From assembly GCA_016926595.1 (NCBI GenBank), contig JAFGOG010000235.1:1-22692 (forward strand): DNA of 22,692 nt, given 5' to 3'. This DNA is from Anaerolineae bacterium (GTDB lineage Bacteria; Chloroflexota; Anaerolineae; JAAYZQ01). This document shows positions 7,183 to 19,554 of this stretch, piece after piece. A program made the position numbers and the translations under genes. Each line of letters starts with the position of its first letter. Position 1 is the first letter of the stretch. The notes under the pieces are model-generated. The model ran no database searches, was not told the origin of the DNA, and saw only the letters and a program-made list of their open reading frames with translations.

Positions 7183-7800
7183 CTAGCGACCCTGGCTATT
7201 TGGGTCCTCTGAACCGGACCCGGCTGAGGTGATGCGCCAGTAGAGGCCACTGTCACGCTGCATCAACCCGTACCCGATCAAGTCGCGGCGCAAGGTCGCT
7301 ACGTCGTCGTGAAAATCGACCAGGATCTGGTTCACCTCCCGCTCGGTGTAGGTGCGGTCAGGCTCGAACTCCTGGGCCAGTTTTTCGAGGACGATCTGCC
7401 GCTTTTTGTGCTGGGCCGGAATGCCGATCAGCCGTCCTTGGTGGAGGAATGTGGCCAGCACCTTGTGACGGTAGGCGTTTTCTTCTACCTGGGCGGCCAG
7501 CCCCGGTTGGGGCATCATGATCAGCTCACCCAGCGTCCGGCCCGACAGGTCGCCGGATAGCGAATAAGTCTGGTAGTACTGGTCCTTTTCTGAGCGGAGC
7601 AGGCCGGCGCCGCTCAGCCTGGACAGGTGGTGCGACACGGTCGCCGGGCTGAGCCGTAGGATGATCGCCAGTTCCTCGACATGCCGGGGTCTGCTGTTGA
7701 TCAGGTTCATGATCAGTAGCCGAGCCGGGTGTCCCAACGCCTTGAACAGCTCGGCCCGCGCTTCGAGATCCTGTTCGGGTGTGCGCTCATGCTGTTTCAT
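7183..7800 (-). CDS. ArsR-family HTH regulator with C-terminal DUF2087 domain
   Basis: A 205-residue protein. Residues about 12-75 form an ArsR-type winged helix (ARAELFKALGHPARLLIMNLI, recognition helix about 51-62, SPATVSHHLSRL). The end (about 133-190, KRQIVLEKLAQEF through LYWRI) matches DUF2087, often found in transcription regulators. No ELCVCDL-like metal-binding motif is present, so a metal or metalloid sensor is unlikely. The ATG at 7800 has AGGAGG 7 bases upstream; a longer in-frame extension would run further into the upstream gene. It overlaps the end of the preceding gene by 14 bases, so the two are translationally coupled. Autoregulation through inverted repeats upstream is plausible. 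The signal it senses is unknown. Confidence 0.85.
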   Translation of the reverse strand: MKQHERTPEQDLEARAELFKALGHPARLLIMNLINSRPRHVEELAIILRLSPATVSHHLSRLSGAGLLRSEKDQYYQTYSLSGDLSGRTLGELIMMPQPGLAAQVEENAYRHKVLATFLHQGRLIGIPAQHKKRQIVLEKLAQEFEPDRTYTEREVNQILVDFHDDVATLRRDLIGYGLMQRDSGLYWRITSAGSGSEDPNSQGR

Positions 7801-8062
7801 GCCAAGGCCTCCTGCCGGTGACGCGCCGGTAACAGTGCTCAAAGATAGAGCGGGCATAGATCACCGTCTCTTTCTTGATCTGGGTTTTGAGCAGCTCTTC
7901 GCGGTCCTGCAGCGCCCGGGCGATCTCGATCTCCGCCTGGGCATGGCCGGCGACAAAGGCAGTGATGCAGCCAAAGGCCTGCGCCACCTTTTCCAAATCA
8001 GGCAGGTCCGCGGCAAGGATGCGCTCTACCTCGTTTAAGCAGCTAGTGTCCAAGTCTGTCAT
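7787..8062 (-). CDS. Small helical protein of unknown function, coupled to the ArsR regulator
   Basis: A 91-residue protein (MTDLDTSCLNEVERILAADLPDLEK...RRPWHETA) that I do not recognise. The ATG at 8062 is preceded by AAGGAGG at 4 bases, a strong site. The sequence is mostly helical and charged, with cysteines at 8, 32 and 77 and no clear membrane segment or signal peptide. Its 3' end overlaps the regulator start by 14 bases, and both share the promoter at 8124-8152. Such coupling suggests it acts with the regulator, perhaps as a sensor partner; this is a guess from position only. A longer start at 8152 would include the promoter region and is rejected. Confidence 0.7.
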   Translation of the reverse strand: MTDLDTSCLNEVERILAADLPDLEKVAQAFGCITAFVAGHAQAEIEIARALQDREELLKTQIKKETVIYARSIFEHCYRRVTGRRPWHETA

Positions 8063-8082
8063 TTTTCCTCCTTTGCAAGTCC

Positions 8083-8100
8083 GAATTAGATTCCTAAATC
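8083..8100. promoter_or_regulatory. Imperfect 18-bp palindrome, candidate operator
   Basis: The minus strand reads GATTTAGGAATCTAATTC, two 7-base arms with one mismatch around a 4-base centre, between the promoter and the ribosome-binding site of the 91-residue gene. It could be a binding site for the ArsR-type regulator of the same operon. No direct evidence. Confidence 0.35.
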
Positions 8101-8123
8101 CTATTCGATAGTCGTCTGGGCAA

Positions 8124-8152
8124 ATTGTAGCGGGAAATTTGTTGTTTGTCAA
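8124..8152 (-). promoter_or_regulatory. Promoter of the 91-residue protein/ArsR operon
   Basis: On the minus strand, a perfect TTGACA (8152-8147), a 17-base spacer and TACAAT (8129-8124). The start is expected near 8117. It lies back to back with the mutS promoter, the -35 boxes 34 bases apart. Confidence 0.8.
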
Positions 8153-8155
8153 ATT
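8136..8155. promoter_or_regulatory. AATTTG-N8-CAAATT inverted repeat over the -35 box
   Basis: A perfect 6-base inverted repeat (8136-8141 and 8150-8155) with an 8-base centre overlaps the -35 box and spacer of the regulator operon promoter. Its place is right for a repressor operator and autoregulation. The binding protein is inferred from context only. Confidence 0.4.
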
Positions 8156-8186
8156 GGATAAAGGGAGTGGCGGAGGTCGTACCTTC

Positions 8187-8215
8187 TTGCCTTAATCCCC
8201 AAATGGGAGTACAAT
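8187..8215 (+). promoter_or_regulatory. Sigma70-type promoter of mutS
   Basis: TTGCCT (8187-8192), a 17-base spacer and TACAAT (8210-8215). The start near 8222 gives a short leader that holds the GAGGAG ribosome-binding site. Confidence 0.72.
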
Positions 8216-8244
8216 AGCCCCGATCTTTGCGAGGAGCGGCGACC

Positions 8245-10875
8245 ATGACCACGCCCATGCGCCAGCAGTACCTGCGCATCAAGAAGCAGTATCCCGGCAC
8301 GATCGTGTTTTTCCGGCTGGGCGATTTCTACGAGACGTTCGACGACGACGCCCGCACCGTTGCCCAGGTGTGCGACATTGTGCTCACCTCGCGGCCGGTG
8401 GGCAAAAATCAGCGAGTGCCACTGGCTGGGGTACCATACCACTCGGTTGAGACCTATATCGCCCGGTTGCTTCAGGCCGGCCACAAGGTGGCGATCGTTG
8501 AGCAGGTAGGGGAGATCACCAACCGGGAGCTGGTGGAGCGCGAGGTGGTGCGGGTGGTGACCCCCGGCACCGTCGTCGAGCCGGCGCTGCTCGACGAGCG
8601 ACGCAACAACTACCTGGCGGCGCTGGCCGTGGAGGGCAACCGGGCCGGGCTGGCCTACGCCGACATCACCACTGGCGAGTTTGCGGTAACCCAACTAGAC
8701 GGCGACGACCTCAGCCGGCTGCTGGCCGCCGAGCTAGACCGGCTCCGGCCGGCCGAGCTGGTGATCAGCGACCAGAAGATGGCAGACGGCTGGGAGCGGC
8801 TTCCCGGTTCGTCGCTGTCGGCGCTGACGCTGACCGAGTACGACGGGTGGCGGTTCGACCTGGAGACGGCGCGGCGGGCACTGCTAGAACATTTCGAGGT
8901 GGGGAGCCTGGAAGGCTTTGGGCTGGCCGGGCTGCCGCTGGCAACACGGGCAGCGGGGGCGCTGATCCAATACCTGGCCGGGACGCAGCAGGCCCGGCTT
9001 GCCCAGTTGTCCAGCTTGCGGACCTATTCGACCGAGCAGTTCATGCTGCTTGACCCGGCCACCCGGCGCAACCTGGAGCTGACTCAGACTCTGCGGGCTG
9101 GCGCGGTGAAGGGCTCTCTGCTGGGGGTGCTGGATGCGACGGCGACCAGCATGGGCGGGCGGCTGCTGCGCCAGTGGCTGAATCAGCCGTTGCTGGACCT
9201 GCCGCGCCTTGACGAGCGATTCGACGCCGTCGAGTTTTTCTACCACGACACACCACTCCGCACCCGGCTGCGGCTGTTGCTAAAGGGGATGGCCGACCTG
9301 GAACGGCTGGCTAGCCGTTCCGTGCAGGGCATTGCCCGCCCTCGCGACTTGATCGGCATCCGCCACAGCCTGGAAATGCTACCCAAGATCCAGGAATTAC
9401 TCTGCGAGGCAGACGTCAGCGCTGCGGAAGGGGCTGAAAGAGGGCAGTTTTTCGCTGCACTGGCTGCGCTCGACCCTTGCCACGACCTGGTCACGCTCAT
9501 CGGTCAGGCAATCGCTGACGAACCGCCGGCGACGCTAGCCGCCGGCGGTGTCATCCGGTCCGGCTTTTCGGCCGAGCTGGACAACATCGTCGCTGCTTCG
9601 CGCGACGCCAAGGTGTGGATCGCCGACCTGGAACGGCGGGAGCAGGCCCGGACCGGCATCAAGACCCTGAAGGTGGGCTATAACAAGGTCTTTGGCTACT
9701 ACCTGGAGGTCAGCAAGGTCAATGCCGAGCGCGCGCCAGCGGACTATATCCGCAAGCAGACGCTGGTAAACGCCGAGCGGTATATCACCCCCGAGCTGAA
9801 AGAGTACGAGTCGCTCGTTCTGAACGCCCAGGAGCGGATCGCCGACCTCGAGAAGCGGATCTATGACCAGGTGGTGGAGCAGATAGCCGCGGCCGCCGGC
9901 CGGCTGTGGGCGGTGGCCCGGGCACTGGCCCAGCTCGACGTGTATGCCACCCTGGCTGAGGTAGCGCTGATGCACCGCTACGTCCGCCCGCAGCTCACCG
10001 ACGGCGACGATTTGCACATTGTTGCTGGCCGTCACCCCGTCGTCGAAGTGGCCCAGCGTGAAGAGCCGTTCGTGCCCAACGATACGCTCTTTTCCTGCGA
10101 GGAGAAGCTGCTGGTCATCACCGGCCCGAATATGAGCGGCAAGAGCACCTATTTGCGGCAGGTAGCTCTCATCGTGCTGATGGCCCAGATCGGCTCCTTC
10201 GTCCCCGCCGATGAGGCCCACATCGGCGTGGTGGACCGCATTTTTACCCGCATTGGCGCCCAGGACGAGATCAGCGCCGGGCAGTCGACCTTTATGGTTG
10301 AGATGGTCGAAACTGCCAACCTGTTGAACCACGCCACGCCGCGCAGCCTGCTCGTCCTGGACGAAATCGGGCGGGGGACCAGCACCTACGACGGTATGTC
10401 GATCGCATGGGCGGTGGTGGAACACATTCACAACCATCCCAGGCTGCGGTGTAAGACGCTGTTTGCCACCCACTATCATGAGCTGACCCAGTTGGCCGGG
10501 CTGCTGCCCCACATCCGCAACTATAACGTCGCCGTTGCCGAGGAGAAGGGCAAGGTGGTTTTCCTGCGACGGATCGTGCCGGGCGGCGCCGATCGCAGCT
10601 ACGGCATCCATGTGGCCCAGCTGGCCGGACTGCCCAAGCCGGTCATCCACCGCGCCGAAGAGATCCTGGAGGAACTGGAGCGCGAGGCCCGCGCTCCCGG
10701 CTCGACGCCAAAGACGATCGAGGTACGGCAACTGCCGCTTTTCGCCGTCAGCAATCCCGTCCTGGAAGAGCTGCGCCGCCTGGACGTGAGCGCCATGACG
10801 CCCTTGGAAGCCATTTCCAAGTTGTATGAGCTGCAGAAAAAGCTAGACAGCGGACAGTTGGTGGTTGAAGGTTGA
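8245..10875 (+). CDS. mutS: DNA mismatch repair ATPase MutS
   Basis: An 876-residue protein, the usual length for MutS (MutS1), which recognises mismatched bases and starts repair. The mismatch-reading F-x-E motif is at residues 28-30 (GDFYETF). The Walker A GPNMSGKST starts at about residue 627, followed by Walker B VLDEIGRGTSTYDG and FATHYHEL. The family's full domain set (connector, lever, clamp, ATPase) fits the length. The ATG at 8245 has GAGGAG 8 bases upstream; a TTG at 8227 would add six residues but overlaps the ribosome-binding site. It has its own promoter and no mutL nearby. Nothing odd in the key residues. Confidence 0.97.
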   Translation: MTTPMRQQYLRIKKQYPGTIVFFRLGDFYETFDDDARTVAQVCDIVLTSRPVGKNQRVPLAGVPYHSVETYIARLLQAGHKVAIVEQVGEITNRELVEREVVRVVTPGTVVEPALLDERRNNYLAALAVEGNRAGLAYADITTGEFAVTQLDGDDLSRLLAAELDRLRPAELVISDQKMADGWERLPGSSLSALTLTEYDGWRFDLETARRALLEHFEVGSLEGFGLAGLPLATRAAGALIQYLAGTQQARLAQLSSLRTYSTEQFMLLDPATRRNLELTQTLRAGAVKGSLLGVLDATATSMGGRLLRQWLNQPLLDLPRLDERFDAVEFFYHDTPLRTRLRLLLKGMADLERLASRSVQGIARPRDLIGIRHSLEMLPKIQELLCEADVSAAEGAERGQFFAALAALDPCHDLVTLIGQAIADEPPATLAAGGVIRSGFSAELDNIVAASRDAKVWIADLERREQARTGIKTLKVGYNKVFGYYLEVSKVNAERAPADYIRKQTLVNAERYITPELKEYESLVLNAQERIADLEKRIYDQVVEQIAAAAGRLWAVARALAQLDVYATLAEVALMHRYVRPQLTDGDDLHIVAGRHPVVEVAQREEPFVPNDTLFSCEEKLLVITGPNMSGKSTYLRQVALIVLMAQIGSFVPADEAHIGVVDRIFTRIGAQDEISAGQSTFMVEMVETANLLNHATPRSLLVLDEIGRGTSTYDGMSIAWAVVEHIHNHPRLRCKTLFATHYHELTQLAGLLPHIRNYNVAVAEEKGKVVFLRRIVPGGADRSYGIHVAQLAGLPKPVIHRAEEILEELEREARAPGSTPKTIEVRQLPLFAVSNPVLEELRRLDVSAMTPLEAISKLYELQKKLDSGQLVVEG

Positions 10876-10880
10876 TAGGT

Positions 10881-10918
10881 AAAAGCGAGCGGCCAGGGGA
10901 TTGGCTCTACTGGCCGCT
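10881..10918 (-). terminator. Terminator of the ATP synthase-mreB operon
   Basis: A 9-bp perfect stem, AGCGGCCAG (10888-10896) with CTGGCCGCT (10910-10918), and a 13-base loop. On the minus strand it is followed by CGCTTTT (TTTT at 10884-10881). It lies 26 bases past the mreB stop, between mreB and the convergent mutS. On the plus strand no T-run follows. Confidence 0.65.
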
Positions 10919-10947
10919 GATGGCTGATAGCTGATGGCTGACGGCTA
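10916..10947. repeat. Four-and-a-half-unit heptamer repeat at the mreB stop
   Basis: GCTGATG, GCTGATA, GCTGATG, GCTGACG and a partial GCTA run in tandem with a 7-base period. The array overlaps the right arm of the terminator hairpin and the TAG stop of mreB (10945-10947). It shares GCTGATAGCTGAT with the minus strand of the repeat at 1903-1923, so the two belong to one sequence family. Confidence 0.75.
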
Positions 10948-11955
10948 GTACACCGGCAGGCTCCGCTTGATAATCTCGTACATCTCCAACGCCTTGCCTG
11001 CGCCGAGCGCTACGCAGGCGATCGGGTTGTCGGCTACATAGCATGGCACGCCCGTCTCTTTGGTCAGCAGCCGGTCAAAGTTGCGCAGTAGTGATCCACC
11101 ACCGGTCATCACAATCCCTCGGTCGATGATGTCCGATGCCAGCTCCGGTGGAGTCTTTTCCAGCACTTGCTTGACCACCCCGACGATGGCTGTAAGCGGC
11201 TCGGCGATCGCCTCGGTCACTTCGCCCGAAGTGATGCTGATCGTCTTGGGCAGGCCTGATACCTGATCTCGGCCCCGGACCTCAATCTTTTCCTCTTCTT
11301 CCAGGGGCAGGGCGCTGCCGATTTTCAGCTTGACTTCTTCGGCCGTCTGCTCGCCGATCAGCAGGTTATACTTGCGCTTGACATAACTCATGATCGCTTC
11401 GTCGATCCGGTTCCCACCGACACGCACCGATGCAAACTCGACGATGCCGTTCATCGATACCACCGCCGCTTCGCTCGTGCCCCCACCGATGTCGGCTACC
11501 AGGTTGCCGGTGGGCGTACTGATCGGCATCCCGGCGCCCAACGCGGCAGCTAGCGGCTCGGGGATCAGGTACGCTTCCTGGCCGCCGGCCTGGATGGCAG
11601 CGTCGTGGACTGCCCGGCTCTCGACGCTGGTGACCCCGACCGGCACACTGATGGCGATCAGCGGTTTGAATAACCTGATCCGGCCGGTCACCTTTTCGAT
11701 AAAGTAACGGAGCATCTTTTCGGTTACCAGGTAATCGGCGATCACGCCTTCGCGCAGCGGCCGGGCTACCTCGAGAGTGTCGGGCGTACGGCCCAACATG
11801 GCCCGCGCTTCCTCGCCCACTGCTACGATCTTTTCGTCGTTGAGGGCAATGGCTACCACCGACGGTTCCTGGAGGACGATCCCTCTGCCCTTGACCCAGA
11901 TCAAAACGTTGACGGTGCCCAGATCGACACCGATATGCTTGGTGAAAATAGACAT
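10945..11955 (-). CDS. mreB: Rod-shape-determining actin homologue MreB
   Basis: A 336-residue protein of MreB/Mbl type, an ATP-dependent filament that guides cell-wall synthesis at the inner membrane. Phosphate-1 motif [12 protein letters not shown] (9-20), [10 protein letters not shown] with E133 in the catalytic position, phosphate-2 motif [11 protein letters not shown] (153-163) and adenosine motif [11 protein letters not shown] (280-290) are all present. The N-terminus MSIFTKHIG is short and partly hydrophobic. The ATG at 11955 follows AGGGAA at about 10 bases. It begins 13 bases after atpC and ends at the operon terminator, so it is probably transcribed with the ATP synthase genes. No mreC or mreD is visible. 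Paralogues such as mbl cannot be told apart here. Confidence 0.93.
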   Translation of the reverse strand: MSIFTKHIGVDLGTVNVLIWVKGRGIVLQEPSVVAIALNDEKIVAVGEEARAMLGRTPDTLEVARPLREGVIADYLVTEKMLRYFIEKVTGRIRLFKPLIAISVPVGVTSVESRAVHDAAIQAGGQEAYLIPEPLAAALGAGMPISTPTGNLVADIGGGTSEAAVVSMNGIVEFASVRVGGNRIDEAIMSYVKRKYNLLIGEQTAEEVKLKIGSALPLEEEEKIEVRGRDQVSGLPKTISITSGEVTEAIAEPLTAIVGVVKQVLEKTPPELASDIIDRGIVMTGGGSLLRNFDRLLTKETGVPCYVADNPIACVALGAGKALEMYEIIKRSLPVY

Positions 11956-11968
11956 AAGAGTTTATTCC

Positions 11969-12417
11969 CTATTGGCCGGTTCCGGGCGGGCCGCTGCGTG
12001 TCCGCGATCTCGACTTGCGCTTGGCAACTTTGAGCCTGAGTATTGAGCGGCGCAAGGCCGCCTCGGCCTTGATGAAATCTTCTTGCTCTGCGCGCGCTTG
12101 GGCCATGGTCGCTTCAGCGCGCCTGCGCGCTGCTTCAGCCCGCGATTCGTCGATCTCTTCCGCTCGCTCGGCCGAATCGGCCAGGATGGTGACGTGCTTG
12201 GGGCCAACCTCTATAAATCCCCCGCCGATGGCCATGATCGTGTCTTCGTCGCCCGCCTTGTGCAGGATCAGCTCCCCGATCGTCAAGGCGGTCATCAGCG
12301 GTGCATGGTGCGGCAGGATGCCCAACTGGCCGTCGATGCCAGGGGCCACGACCATGTCCACGTCGTCCTTGAACACGATGCGCTCGGCGGTAATAATCTC
12401 GCAGTGCAAGCCAGCCA

Positions 12418-12418
<1 letters not shown>
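11969..12418 (-). CDS. atpC: ATP synthase F1 epsilon subunit
   Basis: A 149-residue protein with the N-terminal beta-sandwich (about 1-88: CEIITAERIVFKDDVDMVVAPGIDGQLGILPHHAPLMTAL) and a C-terminal helical hairpin (about 90-137) that can inhibit the rotor. The last 18 residues are unusually basic (AKRKSRSRTRSGPPGTGQ), an extension beyond the usual end. The ATG overlaps the atpD stop by one base (TAATG), a sign of translational coupling. Epsilon sits on the central stalk with gamma. Confidence 0.95.
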
Positions 12419-14737
<2,319 letters not shown>

Positions 14738-14748
14738 CTGCTACTCTC

Positions 14749-15513
14749 CTACTCTGGTTTGGACTCGGCGACAAAGAGCCATTTGTCGCTGGGCGGGCTG
14801 ATCTCCACGCCCACCGGTTTGCCATACTGATCCTCGCCGGTCTTGCGCACGACGCTCACCCACCAGTATACCTGGGCCCGCCCTTGTGACAATGGGGGGT
14901 GGAATGGAGCCAGGAAAGTATCTCCGACCAGGAAGGAGTTATCCTTTGTGAACATATAGTCCCCGTACCAGGGTGACCGGTCGCTTTCGCGATAGGCGTC
15001 CAGGTGCACGCAATAGTATTCGTCTTCTGCCAGGTCGCCCACCGGCTGCCATATCAGCAGGGCCTTGTAACCCCAGCTTATCGATACCTCATTGGGCGGT
15101 GCCGATAAAATCGGAGCGGTGTATTTGGGTGTGGCTGTGGGCCGGAGAGTGAGCGTCGGCGCCGGGCGCGTGGGCGTCTGTGTGGCAGTGGTTCCCGTGG
15201 TTGCGGTTATGGTTGCCGCCAGCCTGGCAGTGGCCGTCGCCGTTGGCTTGGCCGTCGGCTTTTTGGTAACCTCCACGGTCGGTGTGACCGCCGCCGCCCG
15301 CCCGACAGAAGCGGTCGGCGCCGGTGTCGGCGTGGCGATAATGATCCACGGCGTCTGCGTCGGCTGTGGGGGCAGGGTCACCACACTCGTGACGACGATG
15401 ACCTGCGGCGTTGCGGTTGGCGCTGGCGTGGTGGCTGCTGGTGTCGAGCCACACCCGCTCAGCAGGATCAGCGCCAAGGTTGGCGCCAGCACAGCCAGCA
15501 GCGATCGTTTCAT
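14749..15513 (-). CDS. Pro/Thr-rich lipoprotein encoded within the ATP synthase operon
   Basis: A 254-residue protein with a lipoprotein signal peptide (MKRSLLAVLAPTLALILLSGC, lipobox LSGC with Cys21). A long Pro/Thr/Ala-rich linker (about 24-132) probably spans the envelope. A compact C-terminal domain (about 133-250) begins APILSAPPNE and has conserved-looking aromatics (ALLIWQPVG, DEYYCVHLDAY, QVYWWVSVVR), suggesting an FN3-like beta-sandwich. I do not recognise a named family. The gene begins 3 bases after the atpA stop and ends 11 bases before atpG, so it is co-transcribed. No ATP synthase subunit has this form. It may be an inserted gene or a lineage-specific accessory factor; the function is unknown. 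Confidence 0.85.
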   Translation of the reverse strand: MKRSLLAVLAPTLALILLSGCGSTPAATTPAPTATPQVIVVTSVVTLPPQPTQTPWIIIATPTPAPTASVGRAAAVTPTVEVTKKPTAKPTATATARLAATITATTGTTATQTPTRPAPTLTLRPTATPKYTAPILSAPPNEVSISWGYKALLIWQPVGDLAEDEYYCVHLDAYRESDRSPWYGDYMFTKDNSFLVGDTFLAPFHPPLSQGRAQVYWWVSVVRKTGEDQYGKPVGVEISPPSDKWLFVAESKPE

Positions 15514-15516
15514 GAG

Positions 15517-17184
<1,668 letters not shown>

Positions 17185-17706
17185 TTACGCTGCCAGTTGA
17201 TCGCGCAAAGCGGCCAGTTTCGCGGCGATGCTGCCGTCGATCACCTGGTCGCCCACGCGCAGGACAATGCCGCCCAGCAATGCCGGGTCTACCTCGAACT
17301 GGAACTCCAAGTCGGGGCCAAAGCGCCTAGTCACCTTCTGCCGGAATGCTTCTTGTTCGGCGTTCGTCAGCGGTACGGCGCTGGTCACGCGAGCTGTCTT
17401 GCGAGTCGGCCCAACGCGCACCAGCCGGTTGAGCTCGGCCAGGATCGCGTCCAGTTGTTCGATCTGACCGGCTTCCAGCAGCGTGCCCACAAACTTGCGC
17501 ACTTCTGAGTCCAGACTGCCGGAGACCGCCTTTTCCAGGCGCTCTAGCCTGTGGCTCGTCCCAGTCTCGGCGTCAGCCAGCGCAGTTCGCAGGCCGACGT
17601 CGCCTTGCAACACCACCTGGACGGCGGCTAACTGCCGGGTCCACGTTTCGAGCGCCAGATCATAGACCGCCTTGGCATAATGCTCAGGTTGGGCTTGGCG
17701 GCTCAC
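17185..17706 (-). CDS. atpH: ATP synthase F1 delta subunit
   Basis: A 173-residue protein of delta/OSCP type. It has an N-terminal helical domain (about 1-105) and a C-terminal part with VTSAVPLTNAEQEAFRQKVTRRFG and DPALLGGIVLRVGDQVIDGSIAAKL, the conserved end of the family. It links the top of F1 to the peripheral stalk. The start is GTG at 17706, overlapping the atpF stop by 4 bases (GTGA), so translation is coupled. Confidence 0.95.
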   Translation of the reverse strand: MSRQAQPEHYAKAVYDLALETWTRQLAAVQVVLQGDVGLRTALADAETGTSHRLERLEKAVSGSLDSEVRKFVGTLLEAGQIEQLDAILAELNRLVRVGPTRKTARVTSAVPLTNAEQEAFRQKVTRRFGPDLEFQFEVDPALLGGIVLRVGDQVIDGSIAAKLAALRDQLAA

Positions 17707-18197
17707 TTTAACTCCTCAGTCTGTTCCAGAAAGTCGGCGATCAGCTGGCGCTGGCCTGGCTCGTCCAGTGCCCGTCCGATGATCTTCTGGGCGATAGACA
17801 CCGACAGCTCGCCGACGTCGCGCCGCAGATCGCTCATCGCTTGGTCCCGCTCGCGATCGATCTCGTCTTTGGCTTTGTCGATCATCACCCTGGCATCCTC
17901 GTGGGCTTTGGCCAGGATCTCCTGGCGGGTTTTTTCGCTCACCTGGGTCGCCTGGGCGATGATCTCCTGGCCTTCCTTGCGGGCGATGGCCAGTTGCTTC
18001 TGAAATTCCTGCTCAATCTCGGCCACCCGCTTGGAAGCTGCCTCGGCGTCTTCCAGACCCTTTTGGATGCGCGCCGAGCGCTGGTCGAGCATGCGCAAGA
18101 TCGGCTTGTATGCCACAAAATAGAGCAGTACCGCCAGCAGCGTAAAGTTGACGATCTGGGAGATCACATAGCCTGGACTAATACCTAGTGGATCCAA
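17703..18197 (-). CDS. atpF: ATP synthase Fo b subunit
   Basis: A 164-residue protein with one N-terminal membrane helix (about 8-30, PGYVISQIVNFTLLAVLLYF) followed by a long charged coiled coil (about 40-150). This is the peripheral stalk that holds F1 against the a subunit. The start is TTG at 18197, with AAGGAGG 7 bases upstream; no ATG fits. It follows atpE by 12 bases. Only one b-type gene is present, so the stalk is probably a homodimer. Confidence 0.96.
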   Translation of the reverse strand: MDPLGISPGYVISQIVNFTLLAVLLYFVAYKPILRMLDQRSARIQKGLEDAEAASKRVAEIEQEFQKQLAIARKEGQEIIAQATQVSEKTRQEILAKAHEDARVMIDKAKDEIDRERDQAMSDLRRDVGELSVSIAQKIIGRALDEPGQRQLIADFLEQTEELK

Positions 18198-18209
18198 CCG
18201 TCAACCTCC

Positions 18210-18513
<304 letters not shown>

Positions 18514-19554
18514 CTAGTGCTCTTCTGAATTCCCTTCTGGACCATGACCGCTCACGCCGATCACAAAAAAGGCGACGGTCAGCATCATAAACACCAAGGC
18601 CTGGACGATGCCGACAAAGATCTCCAGCCCAAAGAACGGCAGCGATACCAGGTATGGGATCAGGAAAGCCATCACCCCCAATAGCACCTCACCGGCAAAG
18701 ATGTTGCCAAAGAGACGGAAGGAGAAGGAGATGATCTTGGAGAACTCGCTGACTGTCTCCAGCGCGCCGACGAATACGTCGATAAAACCCATGCCCAAGG
18801 CGGCAATGCGCCCCACACAGCCCACCCCTTTATTGGTCAAGGCACGCTTGATGCTGCCAACGGCTATGAATTTGCCAAAGTAGGTTGGGCCGAGTGCTTT
18901 GACCCCAAAATACTGGGTCATCACTACCGAGATCAGCGCCAAGGCGATCGTCGTGTTCAGGTCTGTGGCCGCTGAGCGGAACATGGGGGCCAGTATGTAC
19001 AAGCCCTCTCCTTCTGCGTGTGCTCCCTCTACGGTTGCTTCTGTCTCCTGCGCCTCAGCCCTGACCCACAACCCCACGGTGTGTGAATCGTTGAGCCAGT
19101 CCACTGGTTGGGCGCCTTGGACATGACCCTCCTCGGCGGGCTCCAGGATGCCCCAACCGCCGTACAGGGGAGTAAGGCCCAAAAGGTTGGAGGTGACGAG
19201 AAAAAGAAAGATGGTCATCACAATCGGGAAGAATTGCCGCGCCCATTTGCGACCGGCTACTCCCTCGACCAGGTTGTAAAAGCCCTCGATTAGCATTTCC
19301 AATAGGCCCTGCAGGCGGCCCGGCACCTGCTTCATCCTGCGGGTGATAGCCCACGAGCCGAGGATCAGAACCAGCATGGTCAGCCAGGTGGCCAGTAAGG
19401 TGTTGGTGATTGGAAAGCCAAATAGGTGCAGGACCGTCTCGGCGCGGATGATAATGCCGGGGAGCACCACTTTTGGGATGGGCAACAACGACAATACGAC
19501 CAAGGCCGCGATGATGCCAGCCGCCCACACAAGCACCTTTCGACGTTTCGACAC
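18514..19554 (-). CDS. atpB: ATP synthase Fo a subunit
   Basis: A 346-residue multi-helix membrane protein. The essential arginine is R280 in SFSFRLFGNIFAGE, and MFRSAATDLNTTIALAL carries the other conserved helix residues. It forms the two proton half-channels next to the c ring. It is longer than the roughly 270 residues of E. coli: an extra hydrophilic, acidic segment (about 135-188, EPAEEGHVQGAQPVDWLNDS onward) lies between two membrane helices, plus an N-terminal helix at 8-30. The start is a GTG overlapping the atpZ TAG stop by one base. Confidence 0.95.
   Translation of the reverse strand: MSKRRKVLVWAAGIIAALVVLSLLPIPKVVLPGIIIRAETVLHLFGFPITNTLLATWLTMLVLILGSWAITRRMKQVPGRLQGLLEMLIEGFYNLVEGVAGRKWARQFFPIVMTIFLFLVTSNLLGLTPLYGGWGILEPAEEGHVQGAQPVDWLNDSHTVGLWVRAEAQETEATVEGAHAEGEGLYILAPMFRSAATDLNTTIALALISVVMTQYFGVKALGPTYFGKFIAVGSIKRALTNKGVGCVGRIAALGMGFIDVFVGALETVSEFSKIISFSFRLFGNIFAGEVLLGVMAFLIPYLVSLPFFGLEIFVGIVQALVFMMLTVAFFVIGVSGHGPEGNSEEH

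Noticed and set aside
7801..7857. Longer N-terminus for the ArsR regulator (start at 7857)
   Set aside because: It would overlap the upstream gene by 71 bases, while the ATG at 7800 has a strong ribosome-binding site at proper distance.
9535..10731. Long open frame antisense to mutS (398 codons)
   Set aside because: It mirrors the codon pattern of GC-rich mutS, has low-complexity His/Gln/Gly-rich content, and no ribosome-binding site or promoter. A shadow frame.
10916..10947. CRISPR-like repeat
   Set aside because: Units of 7 bases stand head to tail without spacers, and no cas genes are near.
15150..15445. Repetitive tract as a DNA satellite
   Set aside because: The repeats follow Thr-Pro-Ala codon use in the lipoprotein linker and have no fixed DNA unit.
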